Positions 29,803 to 40,176 of a DNA stretch of 64,000 bases are shown piece after piece. The DNA is from Balneolaceae bacterium (GTDB lineage: Bacteria; Bacteroidota; Rhodothermia; Balneolales; Balneolaceae): NCBI GenBank assembly GCA_017643365.1, contig JAEPNO010000006.1:145825-209824 (forward strand), in the 5' to 3' direction. The translations under genes and the position numbers were made by a program. Position 1 is the first letter of the stretch, and each line of letters opens with the position of its first letter. The notes under the pieces are model-generated. The model made no database searches, was not told where the DNA came from, and was given only the letters and a program-made list of their open reading frames with translations.

Positions 29803-30714
29803 CTAATCGTTGATTGGCTCAAGTGGCGATTCAGGATGCTTCTTCCTACGACTTATCAAGGCAATCATGTTTCCGGTTAAAATTAGGATGGCGCCAAAAA
29901 TACTGGTGCTTTTCCATTGATAATCTTCCAGAAAAGTGGAAATAATTAACGCAATTACCGGAGCGATAAGACTTACATAAGCGGCTTTTCCGGCCCCAAT
30001 ATTTCCTACCAAGGTGAGGTAAGCACTAAAGGCGAAAATACTGCCGAAAATAGCGAGATAAAGTAACGAAGAAACGTAGCTGATATTCATCGCGAATTTG
30101 AATTCTACGCCGGTTAGCAAGGCGATGAGCATCATGGCAGTTCCGCCGTAGGTCATGCCATAGGCATTGGAAGCTAACACCGACATCCCCTTCATTTGAT
30201 TTCTGGCTGAAGTAATATTTCCCAAAGAAGCCACATAGGTGCCTCCGATGGCAAGAAACATTCCGGTCAGTTTTCCATCCTCAAAAGAAAATATGCGGAG
30301 GTCTTCCCAGAAAGTCATTGCCGTACCGAAGATGCCCAGCAAGCCACCCAAAATTACTTTCGATTCTATGGCTTGTTTCAACAGAATTCGAGCGTTTAGG
30401 ATGTTGAAGAAAACCAATAGAGAAAAAATGAGACCAACCAGGCCACTGGTTAAATACAACTCCGACATATAGATCAACCAATAGTTAAAACCGAACAGCA
30501 TGAGTCCTTGAAGTGCAATAAACCGATGCTCGCTGATAGAAAAGGTGCGCCAATGCGAACTGAATCGTAATCCAATCAGTAATAGAAGTCCGGCAAGCAA
30601 AAAACGGTACGAAACCGAAAGAATGGGATCGACATCACCAACCTGAAATTTAATTACGTACCAGGTAGAGCCCCAGATGAGGGTAGGCACGAGAAATAGA
30701 ACTGCATTTTTCAT
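29803..30714 (-). CDS. DMT-superfamily (EamA) transporter
   Basis: 303 residues, ten predicted membrane helices in two EamA repeats: N-terminal VLFLVPTLIWGSTWYVIKFQ and the second-half MSVLASNAYGMTYGGTAMML. A drug/metabolite exporter of unknown substrate. The C-terminus is basic (SRRKKHPES). It lies downstream of the ROK kinase gene on the same strand, separated by a long palindrome. Confidence 0.88.
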   Translation of the reverse strand: MKNAVLFLVPTLIWGSTWYVIKFQVGDVDPILSVSYRFLLAGLLLLIGLRFSSHWRTFSISEHRFIALQGLMLFGFNYWLIYMSELYLTSGLVGLIFSLLVFFNILNARILLKQAIESKVILGGLLGIFGTAMTFWEDLRIFSFEDGKLTGMFLAIGGTYVASLGNITSARNQMKGMSVLASNAYGMTYGGTAMMLIALLTGVEFKFAMNISYVSSLLYLAIFGSIFAFSAYLTLVGNIGAGKAAYVSLIAPVIALIISTFLEDYQWKSTSIFGAILILTGNMIALISRRKKHPESPLEPIND

Positions 30715-30780
30715 GCGAGATGATACACCGTTATCCTGATTTTAGGAATAGGTGATTTTAATTAGTTATCTCCAATTACT

Positions 30781-30813
30781 AACCCATCCAGGGTTTTAAA
30801 CCCTGGAAGGGTT
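30781..30813. repeat. Palindrome around CCAGGGTTTTAAACCCTGG
   Basis: AACCC-A-TCCAGGGTTT-T-AAACCCTGGA-A-GGGTT is a nearly perfect hairpin of about 15 bp per arm, between the ROK kinase 3' end and the DMT transporter 5' end. A shorter relative, AGGGTTAAAACCCT, is at 55620-55633. With no T-run, a terminator role is unsure. Confidence 0.65.
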
Positions 30814-30829
30814 GATGAAAAAATGGGTT

Positions 30830-31567
30830 CTACCCAAACTTCTTCGCTGCTAAAGCGGCCCCGATAATTCCGGCATGGTTTCGGTTTTTGGCAGGCACAA
30901 CCGGAGTGTCAATGGTTATATAATCTTCAAATTGGTCGAACTTTTTACTCACTCCGCCGCCCACGATAATCAGATTTGGGTAAAACAGTTTTTCGAGGTG
31001 GCTTAAGTACTCATTCACCCGCAAACCCCACGTTTTAAAATCGAGTTCTTCATTTTCGCGGATGGAGTTAGCAGCGTAATGCTCGGCGATCATTCCATGC
31101 ATTAAAACGTGTCCTAACTCTGTGTTTGGTAGTAACTTTTTATGATTGAAAATGGCCGTTCCGATTCCGGTTCCGAAGGCGGCAATCAGAACAACACCTT
31201 TTTCATTTTTACCGGCGCCGAATTTCATCTCGGCAAAACCGGCGGCATCCACGTCATTTACCAAATGTGTCGGGCAGCCGGTTACTTTCTCAATTTTAGC
31301 GGATGCATTCACGCCAATCCAGCTATTGTCGATATTTGAAGCAGTTCTTACCACTTCATCAACCACTGCCGCAGGAAAACCGACGCCAACTTGACCATGC
31401 CAATCAAAATGGCGAATAATTTTGGTGATGGTTTTAATCACCGCATCGGGCGTAGCAGGTTGCGGGGTTGGTATACGATGCCTTTCAGTTAGCAGGTTAC
31501 CATTTTTTGTATCTACAATTGCTCCCTTTATTCCGGAGCCTCCAACATCTATTCCAAGTATTTTCAT
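30830..31567 (-). CDS. ppgK: ROK-family kinase, polyphosphate-glucokinase type
   Basis: 245 residues. Intact phosphate-1 motif [11 protein letters not shown] (5-15), catalytic Asp105 in LVNDVDAAG, phosphate-2 motif FGTGIGTA (131-138) and adenosine-site GGGVS. Length and motifs fit polyphosphate/ATP glucokinase, which makes glucose-6-phosphate with polyphosphate as donor; the phosphate donor cannot be proven from sequence. It is the active counterpart of the degenerate copy at 20031-20804. Confidence 0.85.
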   Translation of the reverse strand: MKILGIDVGGSGIKGAIVDTKNGNLLTERHRIPTPQPATPDAVIKTITKIIRHFDWHGQVGVGFPAAVVDEVVRTASNIDNSWIGVNASAKIEKVTGCPTHLVNDVDAAGFAEMKFGAGKNEKGVVLIAAFGTGIGTAIFNHKKLLPNTELGHVLMHGMIAEHYAANSIRENEELDFKTWGLRVNEYLSHLEKLFYPNLIIVGGGVSKKFDQFEDYITIDTPVVPAKNRNHAGIIGAALAAKKFG

Positions 31568-31611
31568 GCGTTAAATCTATTAAAGAAAATCAGAAATCTG
31601 AAATCAAATAA

Positions 31612-31944
31612 CTAAGCTACACAGTGTACACACCGAGTAGTGTGAGGCATATATTCAAGCCGGCCAAATGGAATTGCTTGTCCGCATTTAGTACATAAAC
31701 CGAAATCTTTCTCGTTGATGCGTTCCAGTGTCCGTTCAAGTCGAGTTATCAGTTTTCGTTTTTCCCGGAGTGCGGCTTCGTTAATACTTTTATTATTGAT
31801 GGCATCCATTCTTGAAACCCGCCCAATAGAAGCATCCAGAGGCACAGGTTTAGTCAATTCTTCGAGTTCTGATATTTCAGCGGTTAACTCTGAGATCTTC
31901 TCATGAACCAATTGTTCTAATTGTTGAATCTCATTAGGCGACAT
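31612..31944 (-). CDS. DksA/TraR-family zinc-finger protein
   Basis: 110 residues: an N-terminal coiled coil (QLEQLVHEKISELTAEISEL) and a C-terminal C4 finger, CTKC-x17-CVHC. DksA-like proteins bind the RNA polymerase secondary channel and shift transcription during nutrient stress, often with ppGpp. The coiled-coil tip acidic pair of true DksA is not evident, so the exact role is open. It is just upstream of the ROK kinase gene on the same strand. Confidence 0.85.
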   Translation of the reverse strand: MSPNEIQQLEQLVHEKISELTAEISELEELTKPVPLDASIGRVSRMDAINNKSINEAALREKRKLITRLERTLERINEKDFGLCTKCGQAIPFGRLEYMPHTTRCVHCVA

Positions 31945-32079
31945 GCAGCTATTTGTAATTAGGGTTGTTCGTATAGTGCAAATAATGAACGGTTTTTCGG
32001 TGTCTAATCACAGTTTATAATTAGAAAATCGCAGTTTTTTCCGTTTATTGATGGGGTTCAATTTGCAGGGTTCATCTAT

Positions 32080-34311
32080 ATGGTTTCGAATTTTATTAAT
32101 GAATTAAAAAGACGGAATGTCTTTAAAGTAGCTACGGCTTATGTAATTGCCGGTTGGTTGATTATTCAAATTGTTACAGTAATTGAGCAACCACTTGCGC
32201 TTCCCGATTGGTTCGATACGGCGATTATCATACTGGTTGCTATAGGTTTCCCAATAGCACTCATCATTGCCTGGGCTTTTGAGTTAACCCCCGATGGGAT
32301 GAAGAAATCGGATGAGGTTGCCATTGCCGAATCGGTAACAAATCAAACCGGAAAAAAGCTGAATAAACTAATAATCACGGTACTATCTGTGGCGCTGGTT
32401 TTTTTATTGAGTGAGCGCATTTTCTTTGCCGAGTCGACCTTTAAGGCGGATGATTCGTTTACTGTGCAGTCGGCATCTATTGCAGTTCTTCCTTTTGTAA
32501 ATATGAGTAGCGATGAGGAAAATGAATATTTCTCTGATGGGCTCTCGGAAGAGTTATTAAATGCCTTAGCCAAAATTGAAGACTTACAGGTTGCCGGGCG
32601 TACATCTTCGTTTAAGTTTAAAGGCCAAAACGAAGACTTAAAATTGATTGGGGAGCAACTCGGTGTTAACACTATACTGGAAGGAAGTGTTAGAAAAGAC
32701 GGTAACAGACTTCGAATTACAGCACAGCTCATTCGGGTTGAAGATGGTTTCCATATTTGGTCGGAGTCTTACGATCGTGAGCTTACCGTTTCGGATATTT
32801 TTGATATACAGGAAGAGATTTCGCGTCATGTATCTGAGGAACTAAAAGTGCAGCTGTTGCCGGAAGAAGAACTCGCAATTACTACACGGCCCACACAGGA
32901 TATTGAGGCATACAATGCCTATCTGGCTGCCAATCAGATTGCAGCAACTCGACAGGCAGACGATTTAGAACGTGCCATTGAATTATACAAACAAGCTCTC
33001 CGATTAGACCCGGGATATGCTGATGCCTATGCTAAACTTGCGTACACCTATTTATTGCTACATGAAAATGGAGACATAGCGGTTGAGGAAATGAAAGAGT
33101 TGATGCAGGAAAACATCGACAAGGCGTTAAGAATTAACAATTCATTACCGATGGCTTTTGTTGCTGAGAGCGCGTTGTATCAATATTACTTTGATGATGA
33201 AAAAAGGCTTGAAAGCGCAATTAAAGCCTATCGCCTAGCACCAAACGATCCAGTAGTATTAAATACGTATTACTTAGCATTAAGAGCCGACAGTTTGGAT
33301 AAAAAGTACGAGATGCTTAGTAAAGCATACCGTTTGGATCCTTTAAATTCTCCCATAGCTACAAACTATGCTAGGTATTTAATCGACCGAAAAAACGAAT
33401 ATGAAAAAGCCAATGAAATTCTAAATCGAACGATTGAACGGAATCCGGATTATGCTCCTGCGTATGCTACGAAAGCTTGGTTATTGCGAGATGTTCCATA
33501 TGGGCAACTGGATGAAGCCTTCAAATTTGCGTATGAAGCATATCTAAGAAGTCCAGATAATTTAGATCTTATGCAATCGGTCAGTGATATTGCAAGAGAT
33601 GTAGACCTGGCAGGACTACCCGAACATATAGCACGAAAAGGGATTGAATTATATCCGAATAATAATGCGGGTTACAGAAACTTACTGCTAACACTGATAT
33701 ATGAAGACAGATTGGAAGAGGCGGAAGAAATCCTGGATAGCTTTATTGAGTTATATGGTGAACAGGTAAAATCATTTTTTAGAATAGATATTACCTACAT
33801 GGCATATTCAAGAGGAGATTATGAACAAGCCATAGAAATTTTGAAATTTGGAAATGGTACCGAAGTTTTTGATACAGGTGTTATCGAAAATAATTTTCAT
33901 GAAACGTTAATTTGGTTTTATATACCGGTTTTGGAAAAGCTAGGCAGGAATGAAGAAGCCGAAGAGTGGGCAATAAAAGTTGAAGATTTTATGCTAAAAC
34001 AAATGGCAGAAATGGATGAGGGCGAAGATTACAATCGAATAGTTGAAGAATTCGATTTATCAATTACAAGAAAAGATTACAAGAAAACAGCAGAGCTTTT
34101 TTATGACATTCATTTCGATTTCAACTCAAAAGCCAATTGGCCAATAATTTTCCAAAAAGAGATTGTGTACTTCGGTTTTAAAGAATCTGAATTCTACCCG
34201 GAAGTACGAGCGAAATTAGATGACGACTTAGCTGAAATGCGAAGCAATATCGTGAAGTATTTAAAGGAAAAAGGCGAGTGGCGCGAAGAATGGGAAGAGG
34301 GACTGAATTAA
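32080..34311 (+). CDS. TolB-like/TPR integral membrane protein 1
   Basis: 743 residues of the COG5616 type. Membrane helices at about 17-36, 46-67 and 95-115, a TolB N-terminal-like/FlgO-like domain at about 130-265 (SIAVLPFVNMSSDEENEYFS, then LGVNTILEGSVRKDGN), then TPR repeats to the end (FSYADAYAKLAY-like units). Such parts often follow adenylate-cyclase or DNA-binding domains; here neither is present. First of three tandem paralogues. Probably cell-envelope; function unknown. Confidence 0.8.
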   Translation: MVSNFINELKRRNVFKVATAYVIAGWLIIQIVTVIEQPLALPDWFDTAIIILVAIGFPIALIIAWAFELTPDGMKKSDEVAIAESVTNQTGKKLNKLIITVLSVALVFLLSERIFFAESTFKADDSFTVQSASIAVLPFVNMSSDEENEYFSDGLSEELLNALAKIEDLQVAGRTSSFKFKGQNEDLKLIGEQLGVNTILEGSVRKDGNRLRITAQLIRVEDGFHIWSESYDRELTVSDIFDIQEEISRHVSEELKVQLLPEEELAITTRPTQDIEAYNAYLAANQIAATRQADDLERAIELYKQALRLDPGYADAYAKLAYTYLLLHENGDIAVEEMKELMQENIDKALRINNSLPMAFVAESALYQYYFDDEKRLESAIKAYRLAPNDPVVLNTYYLALRADSLDKKYEMLSKAYRLDPLNSPIATNYARYLIDRKNEYEKANEILNRTIERNPDYAPAYATKAWLLRDVPYGQLDEAFKFAYEAYLRSPDNLDLMQSVSDIARDVDLAGLPEHIARKGIELYPNNNAGYRNLLLTLIYEDRLEEAEEILDSFIELYGEQVKSFFRIDITYMAYSRGDYEQAIEILKFGNGTEVFDTGVIENNFHETLIWFYIPVLEKLGRNEEAEEWAIKVEDFMLKQMAEMDEGEDYNRIVEEFDLSITRKDYKKTAELFYDIHFDFNSKANWPIIFQKEIVYFGFKESEFYPEVRAKLDDDLAEMRSNIVKYLKEKGEWREEWEEGLN

Positions 34312-34329
34312 AAATGATTTCCCATTATT

Positions 34330-34414
34330 TGTCACTTCGAGTGAATACGAGAAGTCTAAAAAAAGGGGTACGGTTTAGTAAGTTTTTAGATGTCTCACAT
34401 TGGTTCGACATGAC
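34330..34414. repeat. Dispersed palindromic-end element
   Basis: Starts TGTCACTTCGAGTGAATACG and ends GGTTCGACATGACA; the ends are inverted at 9 of 11 positions. It sits between TolB/TPR genes 1 and 2. A related TGTCAT...ATGACA unit is nested in the 229-bp elements at 42361 and 45416. Confidence 0.65.
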
Positions 34415-34495
34415 AATACTAGAAGTTTTAAATTTTAAATTAGAAGAGTTAAATGGGCATTCAACTTTTAACTCTTGGCATTTAACATTATCGAA

Positions 34496-36349
34496 TTGAA
34501 TATTTCCAATTTTATACAAGAACTAAAACGCCGGAACGTCATCAAAGTCGCTACGGCTTATGCTATCGCTGGTTGGTTGATTATTCAAATCGTAACGGTG
34601 ATCGAGCAACCGCTTGCCTTGCCCGATTGGTTCGATACAGCGATCATCGTTTTAGTAGCCATAGGCTTTCCCATAGCACTTATAATCGCCTGGGCATTTG
34701 AACTCACACCCGACGGGATGAAGAAATCGGATGAGGTTGCCATTGCCGAATCGGTAACCAATCAAACCGGTAAAAAATTAAATGTGGTAATTATTTCAGC
34801 ATTGAGTTTACTCATCCTTGTTTTATTGGTCGAACGTTTCGCATTTGCACCGAAAGCTTCCATCGAAGAAAATCTGCCTAAAATTTCTACCATCTCTCAA
34901 CAATCGGTGGCGGTGCTTCCTTTTGCCGATATGTCGGAGAATAAAGATCAGGATTGGTTTAGCGACGGCTTAACGGAAGAAATCCTGAATTCACTGGCTC
35001 AACTCCCCGAGTTAAAAGTCACATCGCGAACATCAGCTTTTCAGTTTAAAGGCAAAGACATCGACATAAGCATTATTGCAGATACACTTGGCGTGGCACA
35101 TATTGTGGAAGGCTCGGTTCGGCGGATTGGCGATCGATTGCGAATAACCGCACAGCTGATTCGAGCTGAGGATGGCTTCCATTTATGGAGCGAAACATAC
35201 GACAGCAACACCGAGAATTTGTTTGAGGTACAGACCGATATCGCTGAAGAGATTGCAACAACGCTTGATGTATTTCTAGATGATGAACGTCGTGAACGGA
35301 TGTTCGCTTCAGGTACACGAAATGTGCAGGCATTTCAGGAATATTTAAAAGGCATGGAGCTTTTCAGGAAATCGCACGATGAAAGTGCAATAGATGGTCT
35401 TTGGGAAGCCAACAAATATTTTGATAAAGCATTAGCTCTGGATCCGAACTTTGGTCTGGCTTCTATCCAAAAAATGGATGCATATGCACACATGATCACT
35501 GACCCGGGCACTTCAACACTGGTAATGTCGTACGATGAAGCCAATCAAGGAATTTTAGAAAGCTTGGAATATGCTTCTGATCGACTTCAGGATCCTGCGC
35601 TAAAACATCTGGCGCGATTAAACGCCGTGTTCTTTAGTGATTCATGGTATCAACTCCCGGTTATTAAAGATGAAGTGAAAAAAGGGTTGGGTGATCGAAC
35701 GAGTTTCCCGGTAGGTGGAATTTGGAGTGTTGAAATCTTCACGTTGCTTGGTGAAGATGAGCTGGTGTACAGCGATATTGAAGAAGAGGTAATGGTTGAT
35801 CCTCTTAGTTTAAACTCCTGGATGTATAGAGGGATGGTGGCAATGAAAGAAGGCGATTCGGAAGGGTTATTAAATGTTGTAGAACGAGCAAAAAAATCGT
35901 TGGGAAATCACTCCTTTTTAAATGCCTTTGCACATGTGCTTCTGGGAGTAGATCAAGAAAAAGAACTGGTGCAAAATTTCTATCCTAACGGAGTCCAAAA
36001 CTGGGGAGCCAATGATATCTGGAGCATTCAATTTAATGCCTTTCTAGCTGCCTATCTTGGAAATGAGGAAGTGGCAAACGAACTCTTAGAAAAGTATAAA
36101 AGCAAAGCTGATTTTATTGACGACATGTCTGTTATCACTTTGTATGCATTAGGCAGGGAAGAAGAAGCGCGGGAAGCAATTCGATACATCGACAGCATGC
36201 CGGGTGGACCTGCAAACCTTGCGATTGGGATCGTCGCTTTTGGCAATCGCTTATTTTTCGATCTGGAAGATGCTCCCAATTTATCGGCTCGATTTAAAGA
36301 AGCAGGAATTGATGTTTCTCGCCTAAAAAAAGTAGAATGGGATAATTAA
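34496..36349 (+). CDS. TolB-like/TPR integral membrane protein 2
   Basis: 617 residues from the TTG at 34496, chosen because NISNFIQELKRRN then aligns with VSNFINELKRRN of paralogue 1; another TTG lies at 34475 inside a hairpin. No ATG is available. Three membrane helices nearly identical to paralogue 1 (about 70 residues match closely), a TolB-like domain (SVAVLPFADMSENKDQDWFS) and a shorter, diverged TPR-like C-terminal half. The split between constant N-terminus and diverged C-terminus suggests a shared membrane/signal module with different partners. Confidence 0.78.
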   Translation: MNISNFIQELKRRNVIKVATAYAIAGWLIIQIVTVIEQPLALPDWFDTAIIVLVAIGFPIALIIAWAFELTPDGMKKSDEVAIAESVTNQTGKKLNVVIISALSLLILVLLVERFAFAPKASIEENLPKISTISQQSVAVLPFADMSENKDQDWFSDGLTEEILNSLAQLPELKVTSRTSAFQFKGKDIDISIIADTLGVAHIVEGSVRRIGDRLRITAQLIRAEDGFHLWSETYDSNTENLFEVQTDIAEEIATTLDVFLDDERRERMFASGTRNVQAFQEYLKGMELFRKSHDESAIDGLWEANKYFDKALALDPNFGLASIQKMDAYAHMITDPGTSTLVMSYDEANQGILESLEYASDRLQDPALKHLARLNAVFFSDSWYQLPVIKDEVKKGLGDRTSFPVGGIWSVEIFTLLGEDELVYSDIEEEVMVDPLSLNSWMYRGMVAMKEGDSEGLLNVVERAKKSLGNHSFLNAFAHVLLGVDQEKELVQNFYPNGVQNWGANDIWSIQFNAFLAAYLGNEEVANELLEKYKSKADFIDDMSVITLYALGREEEAREAIRYIDSMPGGPANLAIGIVAFGNRLFFDLEDAPNLSARFKEAGIDVSRLKKVEWDN

Positions 36350-36365
36350 TAGGTAAATTTAGGCA

Positions 36366-38606
36366 ATGAAATTGAGTCACTTTTTTAACGAACTCAAACG
36401 CCGCGATGTATTTCGCGTTGCTACGGCCTATACCGTTTCCTCCTGGTTGATTATCCAGATTGTAGTGTCCATTTTCCCCTATATCGGCATCGATGATTTC
36501 TGGATCACCACCATCATAGTTTTGCTGATTATTGGTTTTCCCATCGCTGTTATAGGCGGATGGATTTACGAAATGACTCCGGACGGCATCCGCAAAACCG
36601 ACGAAGTGGAAGTATCGGAAGCCTTCGAAGAATACAGCGATCGAAAGCTCAATCGAATAATCATTGGGGTGCTCGCAACGGTAATCCTTTTCATGTTGGT
36701 TGAACGCGTTTTCTTTGCTGAGGGAAGTATCATCGAGCGCGATACCTTACAAGTGCAAACAGCGTCGGTTGCAGTTCTTCCATTTGTAGATATGAGTGAA
36801 AACCAAGATCAGGAATACTTTTCGGATGGATTATCGGAAGAATTATTAAACGTCCTTGCTAAGGTAGAAGGCTTACAGGTTGCAGGGCGTACATCTTCCT
36901 TTCAATACAAAGGGCAAAATATTGATCTACGATTGGTGGGCGAAGATTTAGGTGTTGATCACATTTTAGAAGGCAGTGTTCGAAAATTCGGTGATCAGAT
37001 TCGGATAACCGCTCAGTTGATCAAAGCCGATGATGGATTTCATGTGTGGTCAGAGACCTACACGCGCGAATATTCGGCTAACAATCTATTCGATATTCAA
37101 GACGAAATTTCGAGCCAAGTTCTTCAAGAATTGCAAATCCGGTTGATCCCTGAAAAGGAATCACAACTTCAAAAAAACCTGACATCAAATACCGAAGCGT
37201 ACGATTTATACCTCAGAGCTACGCAACTTTTAGTAAATCGGAATGCTAACGAAATTGAAAAGGCCATTGAGCTGTTTGATGAAGCCATTGCGCTAGATGC
37301 TGACTTTGCCGCTGCCTATGCTCGTCAGGCAATTGCCTATCATTTACTCAGTTTTTTCGGCAGTATGAACTCGAAAGATCTCAAAACCATAATGCGGTCA
37401 AATATTGATAAAGCCTTACTTATCGATGGGAATTTGGGTTGGGCGTACGCTGCACTAGGTTTGTATTATCAAAAAACCAGCGACTATGAAGCAGCTGGCA
37501 CTGCGTTCGAACGAGCCTACGAACTGATACCGGGCGATCCTGAAATCATGATTTGGTATTCGCCCTACGCCGGTGATCCGGAGCTTACATCATCGCTTAT
37601 CGAGCGAGCATATAAAACGGATCCCTATTCGCCAATCGTTATCGACAAATACGCACGACAGCTTTATTTGGTTGATCGCTTTGATGAAGCCGTTGATCTA
37701 ATGGAGAAAAATATTCGGTTAAATCCCGGTTATTCGATGGCGCTAAGTTTGAAAGCAGAGTTTATTAAGGATCAACCTTTTGGGCAGTTAGACGAAGCCT
37801 TCAAGCTGTCTTATCAAGCGTATAAAAATGAGCCGGCAAACTTATCCTATATGCAAGCACTGGCAGAGCTTTCATTTGATTTGGGCTTTCTGAATATCGT
37901 GGAAGAAATGATTAGAGAAATGGAGCGCTATTATCCTGAGAATGCATTTTATATCACCTATAAGCAAGAATTGCATTACTACCGGTCGGAATATGAGGAC
38001 ATGCTTGAGGCAATGAAAGAATTTCAAGAGAAAGAAAATGTAACTCCTCAAGAGTGGTACTTTTTAGAAAACTATATGCGAGCGTATATAGGCGCAGGTT
38101 GGTATGAACAAGGGTACGATTATGTGAAAGAATACTATCCGTCGATTATCAATGGTGAGTATAATCCGGCGCAATATTTAACCTATGAGCTTTCATTTTT
38201 GAGTATTCTATTTGATCGGCTTGGTAACGAAGCGAAAGCAAATGAACTAAAAGAGAATGCTTGTTTGATAGCAACCGGATGGTTGCAAAACGAGGAAGAT
38301 CCGGATAGCGAAATTGTACAAGATGTGTTTGACTACATGGATTGCCTGGCATTGAATAAAAACAAAGCCGAATTTTTACGATTGTTAGAGCAAACCCATT
38401 TTGAGAGAAATTCGAAAGCGAATTTGTATGAGTTTTTGGATGCAAATCCTATCTATGATTTTATCAAAGACGACCCCGATTATATTGCGCTGAGATCTAG
38501 GATGGAAGCAGATATAGACTCCATGCGCCAGAATGCGATTGAATGGATGAAAGAAAACGGCGAGTGGAATTCGGATTGGGAAGTGTTCGTGTACGATTTT
38601 AAGTAA
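36366..38606 (+). CDS. TolB-like/TPR integral membrane protein 3
   Basis: 746 residues with the same order as its two neighbours: FFNELKRRDVFRVATAYTVS, helices to about residue 115, TolB-like domain with SVAVLPFVDMSENQDQEYFS, and TPRs ending KENGEWNSDWEVFV. The C-terminal half resembles that of paralogue 1 more than 2. It begins 16 nt after paralogue 2, so they are likely co-transcribed. It ends 2 nt before the convergent MFS gene. Confidence 0.8.
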   Translation: MKLSHFFNELKRRDVFRVATAYTVSSWLIIQIVVSIFPYIGIDDFWITTIIVLLIIGFPIAVIGGWIYEMTPDGIRKTDEVEVSEAFEEYSDRKLNRIIIGVLATVILFMLVERVFFAEGSIIERDTLQVQTASVAVLPFVDMSENQDQEYFSDGLSEELLNVLAKVEGLQVAGRTSSFQYKGQNIDLRLVGEDLGVDHILEGSVRKFGDQIRITAQLIKADDGFHVWSETYTREYSANNLFDIQDEISSQVLQELQIRLIPEKESQLQKNLTSNTEAYDLYLRATQLLVNRNANEIEKAIELFDEAIALDADFAAAYARQAIAYHLLSFFGSMNSKDLKTIMRSNIDKALLIDGNLGWAYAALGLYYQKTSDYEAAGTAFERAYELIPGDPEIMIWYSPYAGDPELTSSLIERAYKTDPYSPIVIDKYARQLYLVDRFDEAVDLMEKNIRLNPGYSMALSLKAEFIKDQPFGQLDEAFKLSYQAYKNEPANLSYMQALAELSFDLGFLNIVEEMIREMERYYPENAFYITYKQELHYYRSEYEDMLEAMKEFQEKENVTPQEWYFLENYMRAYIGAGWYEQGYDYVKEYYPSIINGEYNPAQYLTYELSFLSILFDRLGNEAKANELKENACLIATGWLQNEEDPDSEIVQDVFDYMDCLALNKNKAEFLRLLEQTHFERNSKANLYEFLDANPIYDFIKDDPDYIALRSRMEADIDSMRQNAIEWMKENGEWNSDWEVFVYDFK

Positions 38607-38608
38607 CG

Positions 38609-39781
38609 CTATTCTTGATACTTGATAAAAGCAGCGAGCCCAAACACCGGTCCGAAAAGCATTATCCAAAACACAAAGGGATTACCGGTTGCCGACCATA
38701 TCAAATTTACCAGCTGAATACTTACGATGGTGATGGCAAACCCGATGCTGTTTACGATGGTCAGTCCCGTGCCCACATATTCCGATACCGCCGATTGAGC
38801 TACCAAAGTTGAAAATTGTGGACTGTCGGGAATCACAAAAATGCCCCATAAAAGCATCAACAAAAGAAAAAGCACCAACGGCGCGGTAAGCGAAAAGGGT
38901 AAGAGTAAACAACAGAGCCCGGATCCAATCAGCGAATAAAGCGCCACGTTTTTACTTCCCTTACTCTTAGATAAGTGTCCACCTATGGCACAACTGATTG
39001 CTCCCACTCCAATGATGATGAACGACCAAAAAGAAACATTGATAGATTCAGAATTGCTACTTACTAAATAATAAGTAAGCAATGCGGGCGTGAATGTCCA
39101 GAACGTATAAAGCTCCCACATGTGTCCGAAATAACCAAAAGCTGCCGATCGGAAGTTTTTGATTTTAAACAGTTCGATAAGAGCGTTAATCTTGAATTTG
39201 AAACCATTGCTTACCTTTCGGTAAGGACCGTTTTTTACTGTAATGAATAAGATCAACCCACCCAGAGCTGAAAAAATCGATGTGCCTACGATTACAAAGC
39301 GCCAAGGAAGTACCCCGCCCCATGCTTTAAGCAAATGCGGAAATGCTGTTCCTAGAACGAGCGCACCCACTAAATATCCCAGCGCTTTTCCAAGTCCGCC
39401 TTGGTGCCAATCGGAAGCAATCTTCATCCCAACGGGATAAATGCCGGCAAGAAAGAACCCCGTACCAACACGACTGAACATCACTTCTGTAAAACTCGAG
39501 CTCCAAATGGTTGTGAGGTTAAGCGCCGCTCCGGCCAGCGAACAAACTAAGAAAACTGCCACCGGCGAAAACCGATCGGCAATATTCAACAGTGCAAAAA
39601 CCAGCGTACCGATGATAAAACCCGATTGAATCGCCATCGCAATAAAGCCGATGAACATTTCGAGCAAATCGAGTTCGGTGATTAGGTCATCCACCACGGC
39701 ATTACCGGCGAACCAAAGGGAGGTTCCGGCAAATTGAGCAAAAACGATAACAGGTAAAACGTGTTTGGGGATGGATTGCAT
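38609..39781 (-). CDS. MFS transporter
   Basis: 390 residues, about twelve membrane helices, starting LPVIVFAQFAGTSLWFAGNA. The central loop has the basic stretch KNGPYRKVSNGFKFK between the two six-helix bundles. Closest in look to the CynX/NimT or general sugar/nitrate-like MFS groups, but the substrate is not predictable. Single gene. Confidence 0.86.
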   Translation of the reverse strand: MQSIPKHVLPVIVFAQFAGTSLWFAGNAVVDDLITELDLLEMFIGFIAMAIQSGFIIGTLVFALLNIADRFSPVAVFLVCSLAGAALNLTTIWSSSFTEVMFSRVGTGFFLAGIYPVGMKIASDWHQGGLGKALGYLVGALVLGTAFPHLLKAWGGVLPWRFVIVGTSIFSALGGLILFITVKNGPYRKVSNGFKFKINALIELFKIKNFRSAAFGYFGHMWELYTFWTFTPALLTYYLVSSNSESINVSFWSFIIIGVGAISCAIGGHLSKSKGSKNVALYSLIGSGLCCLLLPFSLTAPLVLFLLLMLLWGIFVIPDSPQFSTLVAQSAVSEYVGTGLTIVNSIGFAITIVSIQLVNLIWSATGNPFVFWIMLFGPVFGLAAFIKYQE

Positions 39782-39869
39782 GCGCCAAAGAAACGAAAGA
39801 GCGAACTGATTGACAAAGTGATTTTATTAACTACATTGAGGTTAGTTATCAACTAATACAGCATCCATC

Positions 39870-40094
39870 ATGTCAAAAGAGCTAACAAATCAGACTATAC
39901 CTTGTCCCAATAGCGGATGCGGAGGACTAATTACATTTAACACTTCCGAACTCTTTCAAGGAAAAGAAATTTCATGTCTGAAATGTAATTCGGTAATTAG
40001 CCTATCGGATGAAAGTAATGAGCTTGTTGAGGATGCATTCGAGAAATTTGAAGCTATGCGCGAAAAGTATATAGAGAACAAAAGTAATGGTTGA
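39870..40094 (+). CDS. Small zinc-ribbon protein
   Basis: 74 residues: CPNSGCGG...CLKC is a two-pair Cys zinc ribbon in the first 45 residues, followed by an acidic, helical tail (ESNELVEDAFEKFEAMREK). No known family. It may bind nucleic acid or protein. It precedes a 37-residue membrane peptide gene. Confidence 0.7.
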   Translation: MSKELTNQTIPCPNSGCGGLITFNTSELFQGKEISCLKCNSVISLSDESNELVEDAFEKFEAMREKYIENKSNG

Positions 40095-40176
40095 TTGGGG
40101 TGAATTTGAACTATTTCAGTAAATCTCCGTACGGTATTCGGTAGTTTTAAAACAGGGCAAAGGGCGCCCAACCCAA

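Noticed and set aside
34278..34499. 73-codon frame between TolB/TPR genes 1 and 2
   Set aside because: It overlaps the end of gene 1 and reads through the inverted-end element at 34330-34414.
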